Shown: one piece after another, positions 11,268 through 22,440 of the stretch
Layout: each line of letters begins with the position of its first letter
Position numbering within the stretch: the stretch's first letter is position 1
Assembly: GCA_947650285.1 (NCBI GenBank)
Contig: CANTFL010000386.1
Location: forward strand, 32,843 to 96,842
Length of the DNA stretch: 64,000 bases
Direction: 5' to 3'
DNA from: Hyaloperonospora brassicae
Lineage: Eukaryota > Oomycota > Peronosporomycetes > Peronosporales > Peronosporaceae
Program-made: the position numbers and the translations under genes
The notes under the pieces: generated by a model
The model's input: the letters and a program-made list of their open reading frames with translations, nothing else
Database searches by the model: none
Told to the model about the DNA's origin: nothing

Positions 11268-14200
11268 CTGATGAAGCTTATCACTCTTTATCATTAGCTA
11301 GAGAAGCGTTCATCCAGTCCACCACAGCGTTCAATTGCTGTCGTAATGGCGCAATCGCAAGATTAAACCCCCTTTCGACAGCGTGACGCTATCACATTGC
11401 TGGAAGAAGATTTCCCCCAAGATCGCGATGAAATTTGCCGGATAGAGGCAATTACCTAAGCTATCTTTGAGCTCTACAGATTGCGCTATCACCTCGTTAA
11501 TTTTGGACTTCATCGATTGTATGCGACTTGCACGAACAAGACATACGTTGAAGCCGATGTATACAGTTGTTGGAGTTCCTGCACTAGCGTGCCGCCTCTG
11601 AAAGCGTGTTCCGAATAGCAAGGATTATGTTATCTGTGATTGACAGAAATTTCATCCGTTGCTCGTCAATAGTGTTGGCTTTCGATATCAAGATCATTAC
11701 CCACACGTAACTGCAAATTTTGGAGACGAGATCGACTCCGCGCTAAAAGTAGATTTTTCGACACGGACGAATAAAATTTCTGGGTCGATAACCTACATAG
11801 AGCAACAGTCGAGGTGCTTAATGAAGTTGTAGTGAGGACAACGGACGTCGGTGATCATGTAGGCGAGGAAGATGGGGCGGTCCATTGTCGGCTGCGGTTA
11901 ACATTGTGGGATCCCACGGAGTGATGGGGAGAAAGAAGCCAATGGATTCGTGTATGGGGAAGGATACTGAGACAAAGTGGTGTCGGATTGATGCACGACC
12001 CCGCTGACATTATATGTCAGCTACCGGTGCAAGAAAAGATTATGGTATAGCAGATCTAGAAATGGGACACTCGGATAGCGTCTTTGTATAAACGCAGAAC
12101 AAAATCGATTGGATGGAGGTGGACATAGGGTTGACGGTTTCCACCACCGTTATATGACTTGTTGGACAGAACCCCTTAATAAATAAGTTCTTATGAATTG
12201 CATTGCCATAAATGGAATAAAAAAACGATGACCATGCAGCTTTGAGATCGCTAGCAAGAATGGCAATAGGCCGCGATTAGAAGCTACTTCGTTACAAAGG
12301 TTGATGATGAACATAGATCGGCATAAATATATATAGGTCCTACTATGTTCCACGAAAAGATGGAAATATATGATCTGTGCAATCACGGCATCGTAAAATA
12401 GACACCACGATAGAGGCAGTGAGAGTAAAGCATCGCGATCAAGGTACAGAAAATAAAGGTACCGTGATCAAGGTACCGCGACAGATTAGTGCAATCAAAG
12501 TAGTACGGTCAAGCCATCGCGACAGATTGGTGAGATCCAGGGTAGAACACCTGGAGTAATGAGATAGCAATTTTTACATCACGGGCGAAGCGTGGCGGTC
12601 GTGAACTGCCTATTAAATGATAGGTCAAAACTTATCGAACAGGCGACAAGTGCTAGTTTCTCCTGACAAAAGGAATGGTAATAGTCGCAATTTCGGTCTT
12701 TGGTCGGTTATCATGAACAGAACGCAATATACTTGAAAGACACAAGTCTACTTTTCTACCGGGATGAATATATTTTGCCTTTTAACGATTCTAAGGCTTC
12801 GACTACACATCTTTGAACTGGTATTCCCCAGAATTGTCAGGTCAAGAAGAGCAAGAGTTCTCCGGGCAAAACACCGACTGCCATCGAAAGCAGTAAATTA
12901 CAAGTTGATCAGGTAAAAGATGGATGGACGGCCCAAGCGGGCAGAATCAACTTGGTCCAAGTATCAAATTTTGGACAAGAATATCTCAAGGTAGATCATG
13001 GTTCATTAATAAGAGCCAGTAATAAATAGAACGCGATTGAGTGAAGATTTTCTACTTGATCGTACCCAACCCAACAATTACCACGGTCATTTTATGCTTC
13101 GACTTGTACCGCCAAGAAGAGTGCAACCCGCTCTGCCTACGGTACACAAGGTGAGGAAGGATTCCACAAGGATGCAAAGTCACCCCTGCGATAGCCGGTC
13201 ATCTGGCGCCAGTAGAAAGTCAGGATCACGTTAACAATGTTGTGAACCCCACTCCATTACAACACATGAGAGGATACTTGTGGCTACTGACATCGAAGGA
13301 GAACACAGAGAGAAAGACTCACTCAATTTGCTCCTTTTATATCCATCCAGTTGTGCTGTATCGATGTATAAAGCTTTTTATCTGGATTGTGATATAGTCA
13401 GCTCATGAATTTTAATCAGGAATTGTACTTAACACACTCGTCTTCAAGGCAGCACTTATCTACTTTGAAAGAAGAGGCCAATGTTAAACACGTTGTCAAT
13501 ATCTTCCTACACATCGATCACGCAAAAGCGCAAAAAGATTAGATCGAACCATCGGACCTTCTAACGCGTCTGTATGAATGGGTGGTAAGAGGATTTTGAA
13601 ATTTATACGTGCGAAAACGGGAACATATCATCATTCGATGCAAGAGGTTGAGGATCGACTAGGCATTCTTTTCATAAGTTATCTGGTCAAATTGACATGG
13701 TCCCGGTACACTTACGCCACTTAATGAGGCTCCCTCTATCAAGCTACTTCGCACTTACATAAGCATTGATGATATCGCCATAACTTTTGCATCAATGTAC
13801 GTTTCTCGATTTCAGTCTAGTAAGCTTCGAGAAGTATGGTAGTAGTAGAGCAGTTTCTAGCAGTTGTGGTGGTAGTAGCAGTTGTTATACCAGTAGTAGT
13901 AGTGGTAGTACAGTAGCGATGCAGTTACGATTCGTTATCATGGTGCGCTCTGGTAAGAGTAGGGCTGTTAATGTGTAAGTATTGGGTGAATGATGTCGGC
14001 GATGTGGGTACAGTATGTATGTGGCCTGGCGTGTTATATATTACCATCTCTTGCTCAATTTATACAGGCTATAAGCTTATGCAAGAGGTGGTCGCTCGAA
14101 TATGAATTTAGTGAGGCTTAAGTGTTTGTTGTCGCTGGTCTCTCAAATATTAATTTAGTCAGACTCTACTGTAGCTCGAAGCCTGCCATGTAGCATACTC

Positions 14201-14322
14201 GTTGCAATGACTTATTTTCGTTGCTACGTTACATTGAAGTGACGGCCACACTGGACGAGTCCCACAATCGTACAAAAACTTTGACAATAACGCAATAACT
14301 GCCAAACTATTCAGTTGTGAAC
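11268..14322. other. No recognisable gene; degenerate CGATCAAGGTAC-type repeats and an AGT microsatellite
   Basis: Around 12,410-12,550 there are imperfect repeats of a GCGATCAAGGTAC-like unit. At 13,833-13,915 there is a degenerate AGT/GTAGT trinucleotide tract. ORFs are short and carry no recognisable domain. Confidence 0.5.
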
Positions 14323-16136
14323 ATGATCCGCGAAATGTGGCGCATCGAGTTGGGCGTAGGCGTTGGACCCTTCCGTCTCGGTGCTTGTATCGCTGAGGTG
14401 CTACACGCACTCAAAGGACGCCTTCCTGTTCGTCCGTTCGAGATCTCGTATGACGCTGTCGACCCCTACAAATGCGACGTAGTCGTGGATTCTCCCGCAG
14501 ACGGATTTCGAGTTAAGAAGAGTCGCTTTTTTATCGATGAATTGTGACGTATACTTACTGAAAACGACCTGTTTTACATTAATACCTACTTGTACTAGTT
14601 ATACTTTGATCCTGTGCGACAGATACTCAAGTTGATCGAATTTTACGATGTGAATTGCGTGGCCCTGAAATTTGGCCGCGTGGTGATCTTTGGCGGTGAT
14701 ATTGCTGCCACCTTCATGTCCGTCTACAATGTACGCGGATAGGGCGTTCACGTCATGCGTACATGCTATCAACAGTTATTATCGTAACCCTGGTGATGTG
14801 CGATGGCTCAAATGCTGCAGTTGTTCGGGCCTACGTTCCCTGGCCAATACGATGCTGCTGAGCAGGTTGGATTCTTTTTTGTGGCGCCCTATGTAGCACA
14901 TTATATTGATTGCTCTTGGATCTTACGTACCGCTTTTTGTCGTGACGCAGTGCTACGTATTGGGATATGAGGGTGGCTGTGTTAAATTTCCAATCCCAGC
15001 TGAGTTTCGCGATTTATACCAGAACGGCACGGACTTGCCGATTGAGTTTCCGGTACGGCTTTTCCGCGTCGATTTTCCATCGATTTGTGATAAACTCAAA
15101 TGCAAAACGCGTGTCCACCGAAGAATGGTGCCACTCCAGCAGCTACCGGACTCATGGTGTTTGTGGGTGGCAATTATCAATCTCCTGGACTTCCGACGCC
15201 AACAAAAAAGTACGATTTGTAGAGCCAGCATTTTACATGTTGGAGATGAGTGCTCACAGTGCTGTCTATTTTAGACACTACTTTGAAGAAATCGACGCAG
15301 AGGTTAGCAAAGAGCACACGTCGCTTCTTTTTACTGGCCGAAAGCAGCGTATTCAGCTTGGGTGGTCGCCTCAGGTACGATAGCTGATGTCACATTTGAC
15401 ACGCATACCGCGGGCAGTTACACTATTTTGATGCATTTGCAGGAGGTGATAAGCGAGCTTGGCGCCCCGGTCTCTGTCTTTCGAAAAGCAGAAGACCCAG
15501 ATGATGGGTACTGCTGTTTTGTTCTGTCGACCAAATGTATACAGAAGGTGCTAAGTTTGCTACTCTCTTGCGCAGATCTACCATCGCTGGTGGTCTAGTC
15601 AGCGACTACTTCCATAACTACCCTCACTTGGGACTGGACATTATGTACGACTCGATGCATCGGGCGCTGAAAGTCATATTAAAGACGAACGCACTGGGGT
15701 AAGGCGTTTGTAAGGTCTAGTTCTTGACCCTCGCGCTGCTCATTCTCGGTTGCCTTCTTCATACAATAGGCACCCTGATTTCGGCGCCTACAACAAGTGC
15801 AACTTCAGGCTCAGCGTACAGTCCTCTGCTCTACTCCAGGATCGTGGCTTTTCTGAGCCAGCAAGCTTCGAGATCACACCTCAAACACCGGTACACTACA
15901 TATGATTGCTCCGGGAAAATGGCGTATTGCATAACAAAGCGGTATTGTGCATATAGTGGAAGGACATCCGCTTGATGTTCGAAAGAGAATCGGACCTGCG
16001 ACCTATCATCCACGACAACGGATTGGGCCTTCACCCGTTTGGCTCAAGCTTGTGTTACTCACCTACACCAGGCTGCATCTTCGAAGTGATGAGGAACGGC
16101 CTCATTGCAAGTGTCACCCTCACATCCACGAGGTAG
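14323..16136 (+). CDS. PHAF1 / UPF0183 family protein, ten exons
   Basis: The model is join(14323..14511, 14599..14730, 14821..14865, 14951..15052, 15124..15218, 15275..15374, 15443..15507, 15576..15698, 15770..15890, 15957..16136), 383 aa. Every junction is GT-AG, and every phase closes without a stop. Landmarks of the UPF0183 (C16orf70/PHAF1) family appear in order: GVGPFRLGACIAEV at the N-terminus, LYFDPVRQILKLIEFYDV, LFGPTFPGQYDAAEQ, KFPIPAEF, DYFHNYPHLGLDIMYD, LKTNALGHPDFGAYNKCNF, and FEVMRNGLIASVTL near the C-terminus. In animals PHAF1 associates with phagophores; plant and protist members are poorly studied. The start is the ATG at 14323, just before the conserved N-terminal segment. 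Nine introns of 56-90 bp are dense for an oomycete gene. It converges with NAF1 across about 160 bp. Confidence 0.88.
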
Positions 16137-16295
16137 ATACCAGGTACTATATATTTGCTTAGTCCATGTGTGAGATTGCGAAGAGTGCTGACTACGTCCG
16201 TGAAGCACCTGCTCGTATCGAGTCTAGTGTTTATTCCAAAAGAGCCGATAAAGGAGTGCAGAATAAACGCAACAGCTTCAGCATCCACACCTCGA

Positions 16296-17795
16296 CTAAT
16301 AACGCCGCCGACCATAGGGCTGTCCGAGCGGCGGCGGCGGTGGTGGAAGCTGCTGCTGGCCATTTGCTTCGTAAAATGCAGGTGGCGGTGGAGGTGGCGG
16401 TTGGCTGTACCTTGGAGGATGAGGCTGACCGTAAGGCACGCCATGTGTTTGGTGCGGCTGCATGTACCCCGCGATCGGTGGCTGAGGATACTGCTGGTAC
16501 GGACCATGAGCGGGCTGAGCCTGCGGGAGAAATGCAGGCATAATGTGGGCACTGTACTGCGATGGAGGAGGCAGCTGATAGTAGCCACGAGGTAGCGCTT
16601 GCTGTCTCTGTGGCAAGCCCTGTCCATGGTACACATGCAGAGGAGACCGGGGCATCCCGTTGCCTTGCGGAGCCGTGTACTTCGTTTGCCCATACACTGC
16701 TGGCGGCCTGGCACCGCCGAAACCGCCTGGCTGCGTATACTTCGTTACACCACCGTGAGGCTGGGTCTGCATCGCGGGAAAAGGAGGCACGCCAGGCTTC
16801 ACGACCACTGGCGCCTGCTGCCCATAGCTGCCACAATGCCCGTGAGGCGAAGCATTTTGTCGCGCTTGATAGTCAGCAAAGTTTCCCCCACGTCCACCTC
16901 GGCTGCCCCGTTCACCGGAAGGTTCAACAACTGCAATTCCAGTGGCTTGTGCAGTACCGCGGTTGCGCTTTCGATTCCCTCGCTTCGAAGTCGCCTCGGC
17001 CTCGTCATCTGAAAACTCAGTGTCATCAGCCTCTTCGTCAAAAAGGTTCGAAGCATCTGTGCCTTTGTCCTTGATCGTCTCGGGGTCCAGATACGTCGTG
17101 TGCTCTGTCGCGTAGTAAACTGTAGCATCTTTTGTCGCTTTCTCGGGCATCTTGGCCGCAGTCTCGTACCGGACGAGGTACATGGGCATCAGCACTGGAC
17201 CAAAGACTTCGTCGACACACCCGAGGACCGTACGGTCTTCAAGACACAGGACGCTCCCTTCATCGAGCAAGCTCATGTTTGACGTCGACTTGATGGTCAT
17301 CATAAGACCAGGTACACTCACGTTCAAGATTACGCCACACTGAGCAATGGGGCAATCCGCCGTCAGTTCCACTCCTGGCGTCCGCACCGGCACTGCCTCA
17401 ACCTCATGCTCCGTCTTCAGCGGCACACTCATCTTGTTCTCTTCTTTCGTCAAAGCCGCTTCAATTTCTGCCCGTAATACGGCAGGGTCCTCATCCTCTT
17501 CATCACTTGAGCTCTCCTCCACCGCGTCACTTGCGTGCTCCTTGGTAGTATCGGTAGTCTTTTGCTCAGCCAGCACGTCGTCTTCCTTGTCCGAGCTATC
17601 GCTCGCATCGTCCGAAACGTCCTTGATCACAGTAGGCGCAGTGGCTGTCTGTTTCAGCGCTTCGCTCACGCTCGCTGAGCTCTCAAATTGCGCTGCCACC
17701 GAGTGCAGCTCAGCATCTGCATACTGCGCTGCAACTGCCAAGTCCGATACGGGCTCAAGTGTCAGCGTCGTTGTCTCTGCCTGCCGCACGTCCAT
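16296..17795 (-). CDS. NAF1: NAF1-like H/ACA ribonucleoprotein assembly factor
   Basis: A 499-aa single-exon gene. The start is set at the ATG at 17795 (MDVRQAET); the longer frame upstream is promoter sequence. The N-terminal third is acidic and Ser-rich (SSSDEEDEDP). A Gar1/Naf1 beta-barrel core covers about residues 145-245 (GVILNVSVPGLMMTIKS, LCLEDRTVLGCVDEVFGPV, MPMYLVRY). After an acidic linker and a basic/RGG patch (RGSRGGRGG), a long Pro/Gln/Tyr-rich tail ends in PYGRRRY. Naf1 binds the Cbf5/dyskerin pseudouridine synthase during H/ACA snoRNP and telomerase RNA assembly and is later exchanged for Gar1 in the nucleolus. Domain order and the Pro/Gln-rich tail match the family well. It is transcribed divergently from the SOD gene. 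Confidence 0.9.
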   Translation of the reverse strand: MDVRQAETTTLTLEPVSDLAVAAQYADAELHSVAAQFESSASVSEALKQTATAPTVIKDVSDDASDSSDKEDDVLAEQKTTDTTKEHASDAVEESSSDEEDEDPAVLRAEIEAALTKEENKMSVPLKTEHEVEAVPVRTPGVELTADCPIAQCGVILNVSVPGLMMTIKSTSNMSLLDEGSVLCLEDRTVLGCVDEVFGPVLMPMYLVRYETAAKMPEKATKDATVYYATEHTTYLDPETIKDKGTDASNLFDEEADDTEFSDDEAEATSKRGNRKRNRGTAQATGIAVVEPSGERGSRGGRGGNFADYQARQNASPHGHCGSYGQQAPVVVKPGVPPFPAMQTQPHGGVTKYTQPGGFGGARPPAVYGQTKYTAPQGNGMPRSPLHVYHGQGLPQRQQALPRGYYQLPPPSQYSAHIMPAFLPQAQPAHGPYQQYPQPPIAGYMQPHQTHGVPYGQPHPPRYSQPPPPPPPAFYEANGQQQLPPPPPPLGQPYGRRRY

Positions 17796-18168
17796 GCTAA
17801 AGCTTCGGCTGCGTCGGTTCGGTCGATGCGCAGGAGCTCCAGTCAAAAGGAGGTGCACAACGATACTACGCAAGCGAATACCGATCACCAGCGGTATATA
17901 ACCGCCTCAAGCCAGAAAAGAGCCACAGGACTGTCAACCGATGACGACGTCGAACAGTTCAACGACGACGGACATCCCATTGGTCGAAACTCCACATACT
18001 GGAGCGCAACCCACCCAAAGATTGTATCCTACTGGTCGGATCCTTCGATCCCCGTATCCGATTTCATCATCATCGCTTCGCAGTCCCTCATTCGACAATT
18101 CGCCTGGTCCAAGACACACCACAGCACATTCACACGCCCTTCACCGCTACACTTTTGATCACGCCAAC
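17796..18168. promoter_or_regulatory. Divergent promoter between NAF1 and SOD
   Basis: The 373 bp separating the two start codons must hold both promoters. On the SOD side, positions 18088-18101 read TCATTCGACAATTC, a near match to the oomycete initiator plus flanking element (TCATTYYNCAWTTT), about 70 bp before the ATG. No equally good element was found by eye on the NAF1 side. Confidence 0.55.
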
Positions 18169-18810
18169 ATGTCGTTCGAGCTGCCCAAGATCTCGTATGC
18201 GTACAACGCGCTGGAGCCGTTTGTCGACACGGACACGATGAACATCCACCACACCAAACACCACCAGGCGTACGTGAACAACATTAACAAGTACATTGCA
18301 TCCGACCAAGGCGCTGCTCTCCAGGGCAAGTCGATCCTTGAAGTCGTGCAGTCGGCCACGGAGGCGCCCGTGCGCAACAATGGCGGCGGTCACTACAACC
18401 ACTCGCTCTTCTGGACGTGGATGACAGCGCCCGGCTCGTCGAACACGGCCCCACACGGCGCACTCAAGACCCGCATCGACGAAGACTTTGGCTCGTTGGA
18501 CCAGCTCAAGCAAGAGTTTAACGCGGCGGCGTCGTCGCGCTTTGGCTCGGGTTGGGCCTGGCTCGGTGTCAAGGCCGACGGCAAGCTAGCGATCACGTCG
18601 ACCCCCAACCAGGACAATCCGCTGATGCCCAGCGTGGACCAGCCGCTCATTCCGATTCTGGGACTCGATGTGTGGGAACATGCGTACTACCTCAAGTACC
18701 AGAACCGTCGTCCCGAGTACATCTCGGCGTTCTGGAACGTGGCCAACTGGGACAAGGTCGTCGAGTATTACGACAACTTTGCGTCCAAGGGCAAGCCCGT
18801 GGAGGTGTAA
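18169..18810 (+). CDS. Fe/Mn superoxide dismutase, Mn-type sequence
   Basis: A 213-aa enzyme converting superoxide to hydrogen peroxide and oxygen. The four metal ligands are visible: His27 (MNIHHTKHH), His78 ([11 protein letters not shown]), Asp167 and His171 (DVWEHAYY). The glycine pattern before NHSLFW and Gln148 in the NQDNPL motif favour manganese rather than iron, although cambialistic use is possible. The ATG at 18169 fits the family N-terminus ([15 protein letters not shown]); 76 further in-frame codons upstream overlap the promoter and the putative initiator and are unlikely to be translated. With this start there is no signal or transit peptide, so the product is predicted to be cytosolic. 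The coding sequence is GC-rich at third positions and intronless, typical of a highly expressed oomycete gene. Confidence 0.93.
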   Translation: MSFELPKISYAYNALEPFVDTDTMNIHHTKHHQAYVNNINKYIASDQGAALQGKSILEVVQSATEAPVRNNGGGHYNHSLFWTWMTAPGSSNTAPHGALKTRIDEDFGSLDQLKQEFNAAASSRFGSGWAWLGVKADGKLAITSTPNQDNPLMPSVDQPLIPILGLDVWEHAYYLKYQNRRPEYISAFWNVANWDKVVEYYDNFASKGKPVEV

Positions 18811-20098
18811 CGCCCAAGGTTCAATGAGGTAGTAGGGACATACTCGTCGCTATGAAAGCTCGGAGGGTGCTGGAGGCCGCTGCTGTTTGGTAACATTATG
18901 GCATGACGTTGCGTGCGAACAAGAAGAAGGAGGAAAAGTGGAGTTTATACGTAGCGTTCTTCCATTGGTGTCACGCGCTGCTGCAATACTTACTACCTCG
19001 TCTTTTAAGGTTTCATTCGCATCGTCCACTTGGGTTCTGACTGCATTCGGGATTTGATAGTAATGATGCGTATGTTGTACTGCCTCCTGGCGCATTTCGA
19101 CTGCACCGCTGCTCGGTCTGCACGTAAGAGCAGCAACGTATATGGACGACGATCAGCAGTATTGTTTACAATGCGATCGCTAGTTGTCTACTGCACTCGC
19201 GTATCACGAGACTTGTCCGACGTGAGCGCAGTGTAGCCACCCTCCGCAAGATCTTTTTTTTCAAATATGCCAAACGGTGCTCACTCGCTCTCCTTCCGGC
19301 GGTGGCTGGGATCCTTACCGGACAGGTCCCGGTCGTATGACTCCACGCACGTTGTCGTGGGGGAAGCCATTGGACAGGTTTGATCCTTGGAGTGAGTGTT
19401 CTTGCGCTTCTGGCAAAGACCGTCTTGCGTCATCCGCACACGTGTATGAAGAACATGATCGACATTACTGGTACACAGTTATGCTGTTTGCGGTGTCAAT
19501 AGCCTGTTCTTTTCTGCTAAGCTGTTTCCAATGTGGTGGTGGCTGTAAGTCAAAATAGGGCTTGCTTCATGGAAGGTCCGGATAAGCTAGCGAAATGGGG
19601 CGCAAGGGTTTGCATCAGGTCTTAGTAATATCAAAAAAATTCATCAAAAAGGCGTACTTCACTCTTTTGCGATTCGAGCGCCCGCTAAAAGAATGTGAAA
19701 GGACGGATGTGGACGGCATCTTTTACCGACAACAATTCTGAAACGCGCAAGAGCCTTGTTCCAGAGCTCGCTGCAAGAGCGCATGAAGGTAGCTAAATCT
19801 GGCGACAACTACGTAGTTTCGGCTAAGCTGTAGAATCAGAATGTGTACCTGATTGAGCGCAAATCAGGTCAAATATTGGTCGATTCCACTCGTTTGCGAA
19901 ATGCTCTGGTGTTCAAAAAATGATTGCAGGCCCAACCAAACAGTTCTATAGTATCATGCGGCACCTTGCGCCTCAACAGAAAACTGGTTCACCCACACGG
20001 CGTAAATGTGTTGTGAGAGACCAGAATATGTGTTTGTAAAGCCCCTCAGTCTTTGTATCTCAAGATTGTGCCTACCAATCTATCAAGTCGTCGTAAGG
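18811..20098. other. No confident gene; decayed coding-like segments
   Basis: A frame opening at 19,267 (MPNGAHSLSFRRW) and a 93-aa frame ending at 19,558 with a hydrophobic stretch look like fragments of a broken or intron-containing gene I cannot assemble. At 19,800-19,920 a frame reading KSGDNYVVSA...VYLIERKSGQILVDS has stops and resembles element debris. Confidence 0.4.
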
Positions 20099-21016
20099 AT
20101 GCTGGTGCCTATGTTGCGAGTGGTAGTCGCAGCTCTGCTCGCTGGGTTTCTCGGTTACCGCGGTCTCAAGAAGCAGTCGCTGGACGTGTCAGGCGCAGCT
20201 GCTGCTTGTTTTGTCGGTTTCTTCACGCTCGCGTCCGGCTATCGCTTTGGTACTTCCGCCACGTTCACCAATCGTTCCCTCCGTCTGGACTTCTCACGAC
20301 CGTCTTCCTCGTTGTAACCCATTGCAGGTGTCCTGCTCTTGGGCTTCTACTTTTCTGGTAGCAAGCTTACCAAGGTGCGGGCTAGGTTCAAACAGCAGCT
20401 GGACGCCAATTACAAGCCAGGCGGCCAGCGTTCGGCTCGACAGGTGCTGGCATGCAGTCTCGTGGCCACCCTCCTTGCCGTCTACACTGTCGTCCGATTC
20501 GGACACGACGACGTGAGCATTGATTTCCAGACCGCTCCAGAGCGAAGCTTTGTTTTGGCCAGCTACATTGGTCACTACGCCTGCTGCGCGGCTGACACGT
20601 GGGCCTCGGAGCTCGGCGTGCTGAGCAAGAGCGAGCCGAGACTTATTACGACAGGGAAGCGGGTACCGCGTGGTACTAACGGTGGCGTGTCTGTGCTGGG
20701 ACTTGCTGTGTCAGCACTAGGAGGAGCTTTTATCGGAGCTCTGTACTACGCTGCGAGCCTCTTGTCCCGCACGGCGCAACCCCAAGTCGTCACGCTGGGC
20801 GTCGTGACCGGTCTCTTTGGCTCCATGCTGGATTCAATCCTTGGCGCGACGGTGCAAGCTACACACTTTGATCGAGTGACGCGCAAGATCTGCGATGACG
20901 CACCACATGTCGAGCATATCTGTGGACGCAAGTGGCTGAGTAACGAGCAGGTGAACGTCGTGTCCACGCTGGTGGCTACAGCCATCAGCGGAGCTCTGGC
21001 GACGTATTTGTTTTAG
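20099..21016 (+). CDS. TMEM19 / DUF92 family integral membrane protein
   Basis: The model is join(20099..20249, 20328..21016), 279 aa, with a 78-bp GT-AG intron in phase 1 that restores the conserved ...SGYRFGVLLLGFYFSGSKLTK sequence. DUF92 hallmarks follow: a second block with HYACCAADTWASELG and RLITTGKRVPRGTNGGVSVLG, then GLFGSMLDSILGATVQ. About six hydrophobic helices are visible, and the protein ends in an ISGALATYLF helix. The animal member is TMEM19; plant and bacterial relatives have been tied to phytyl-phosphate kinase (VTE6) activity in the broader family, which I mention only as family knowledge. Start chosen as the first ATG before the first helix; a second ATG at 20111 is also possible. 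Confidence 0.88.
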
Positions 21017-22372
21017 GTGAACCGACTGGTATTGCTGTATACGGGTTTCCCAATGTATAAGGAATCGTCGAAGTCGCTATTAGGCAGAATGAATAGGTGT
21101 ATCGAAAAGTAGATTCCTCGACCAGCAATCGGATTGAAAGAAGAGGGTGCGGCTGGTTCGTTGGCATATGAATCAATATGCATTGTGTGACGCGCTTACT
21201 ATGTCATACATCTCGAGAATGCTACTGACAGTAAAATCTTACCGAAGTCGCAATGCACGGTGTGACATCCACCACGCTTCACACAAAGCAAATGGGTCGA
21301 GTATGAGGTAGCTTTCTTCATGACGCGGGTGGAAATGCTAAACAGAGATCAAGTAGTCCGGTATTCCAAAGTCTTTGAGATCTGTTTCACATCTGTCAGC
21401 GCAATTGAAGAATGCATTCGGCCAAAAGTAGCAGTTGAAGATACACCGTCCGAGGAGCTCTAGCTCGTACCTGAAACAACGGGCAGGTCCCCCAGTACTA
21501 TTAATCGGGTCGGGATCACCGAAGTCTTCGCCTAGACAAGTGCAAGAAATTCGTGCTGTTTTTGGCTGAACAATCTTCTTGAGGGGAGTCATGTGCCGAA
21601 TGACACTTCAAAATTGTTCTTTATGAAACTGCTTTTCACGAAACTGGGCTCAATCGCCTGACGTGAGTGGTGAGTGCATCATTAAAAAAGCAGGAGCATA
21701 AAAAGCGGCCTACCTGTAAGCACACGGAACGGATTGTCATGGACTTGTACCAGCGCGTGAAGAATGTCTCCTTCGTTCAATACATTGATGTGTGCAGGAA
21801 GTAAGGACTAAGCGCATGACAGCGAAATACACCGGCGTGAATGAATGCAATTGAAGTGATGCATCGTCGAAGCACTGGTTAGCGATTCGCCAGTTGTATC
21901 TAGCGTGTGGCGTTGATCATGCCAAGCTACCTCCCGTGATGCTGTAATTGAGACGTGGAAAGAAGGACGTTGCAAGGCGAAGTCATCGTTGATCGAGTCA
22001 AGAGTTTGGTCAATATCAATCTTCAGAGAGGGTGCTTGTCTGCGGCGCTAGCACGACGAATATAGGCAATGGTCAGCAGCGTAAACGATGAACAGGTGCA
22101 AGACCATCGACATTCGCTAGATTATCGGCGCGGTAAAACACGCTCCATATCTGGTTGGTGCTCCCGTTATTGCTTAGTGCAGTACTATAGTCAGTCAGTC
22201 AGTCAGTCAGTCACCAGCACGAAATCTGAGGTGTTTTGTTGACGACTGGACACGTAAAGGGACAGTACTTGCGTGATAATTAACAGAGTACACTATATGC
22301 TATTACGTACGAAGCACGCACATACAATAACTTGGAGCAGAACGATGGCAGGGACGACCGAAAGACTGTTAC
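21017..22372. other. No recognisable gene; CAGT microsatellite
   Basis: A run of about six CAGT units lies at 22,192-22,213. Nothing else could be supported in either strand. Confidence 0.5.
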
Positions 22373-22440
22373 TGTAACGGGGTAGCCCGTTGCATGAAAA
22401 CACAATTAGGAGAAATAATAGTAAATAATATTGGAGATTT
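22373..22440 (+). mobile_element. Family-A LTR 5' fragment
   Basis: TGTAACGGGGTAGCCCGTTGCATG, followed by A/T-rich sequence, matches the first bases of a family-A LTR. The rest is missing. Confidence 0.5.

Noticed and set aside
16155..17901. Plus-strand ORFs opposite NAF1
   Set aside because: Mirror frames of the Pro/Gln-rich and acidic coding sequence; no domain and heavy mutual overlap.
17941..18168. 76-aa N-terminal extension of SOD as a mitochondrial transit peptide
   Set aside because: It overlaps the putative initiator and has low-complexity composition; the family N-terminus begins at the ATG at 18169.
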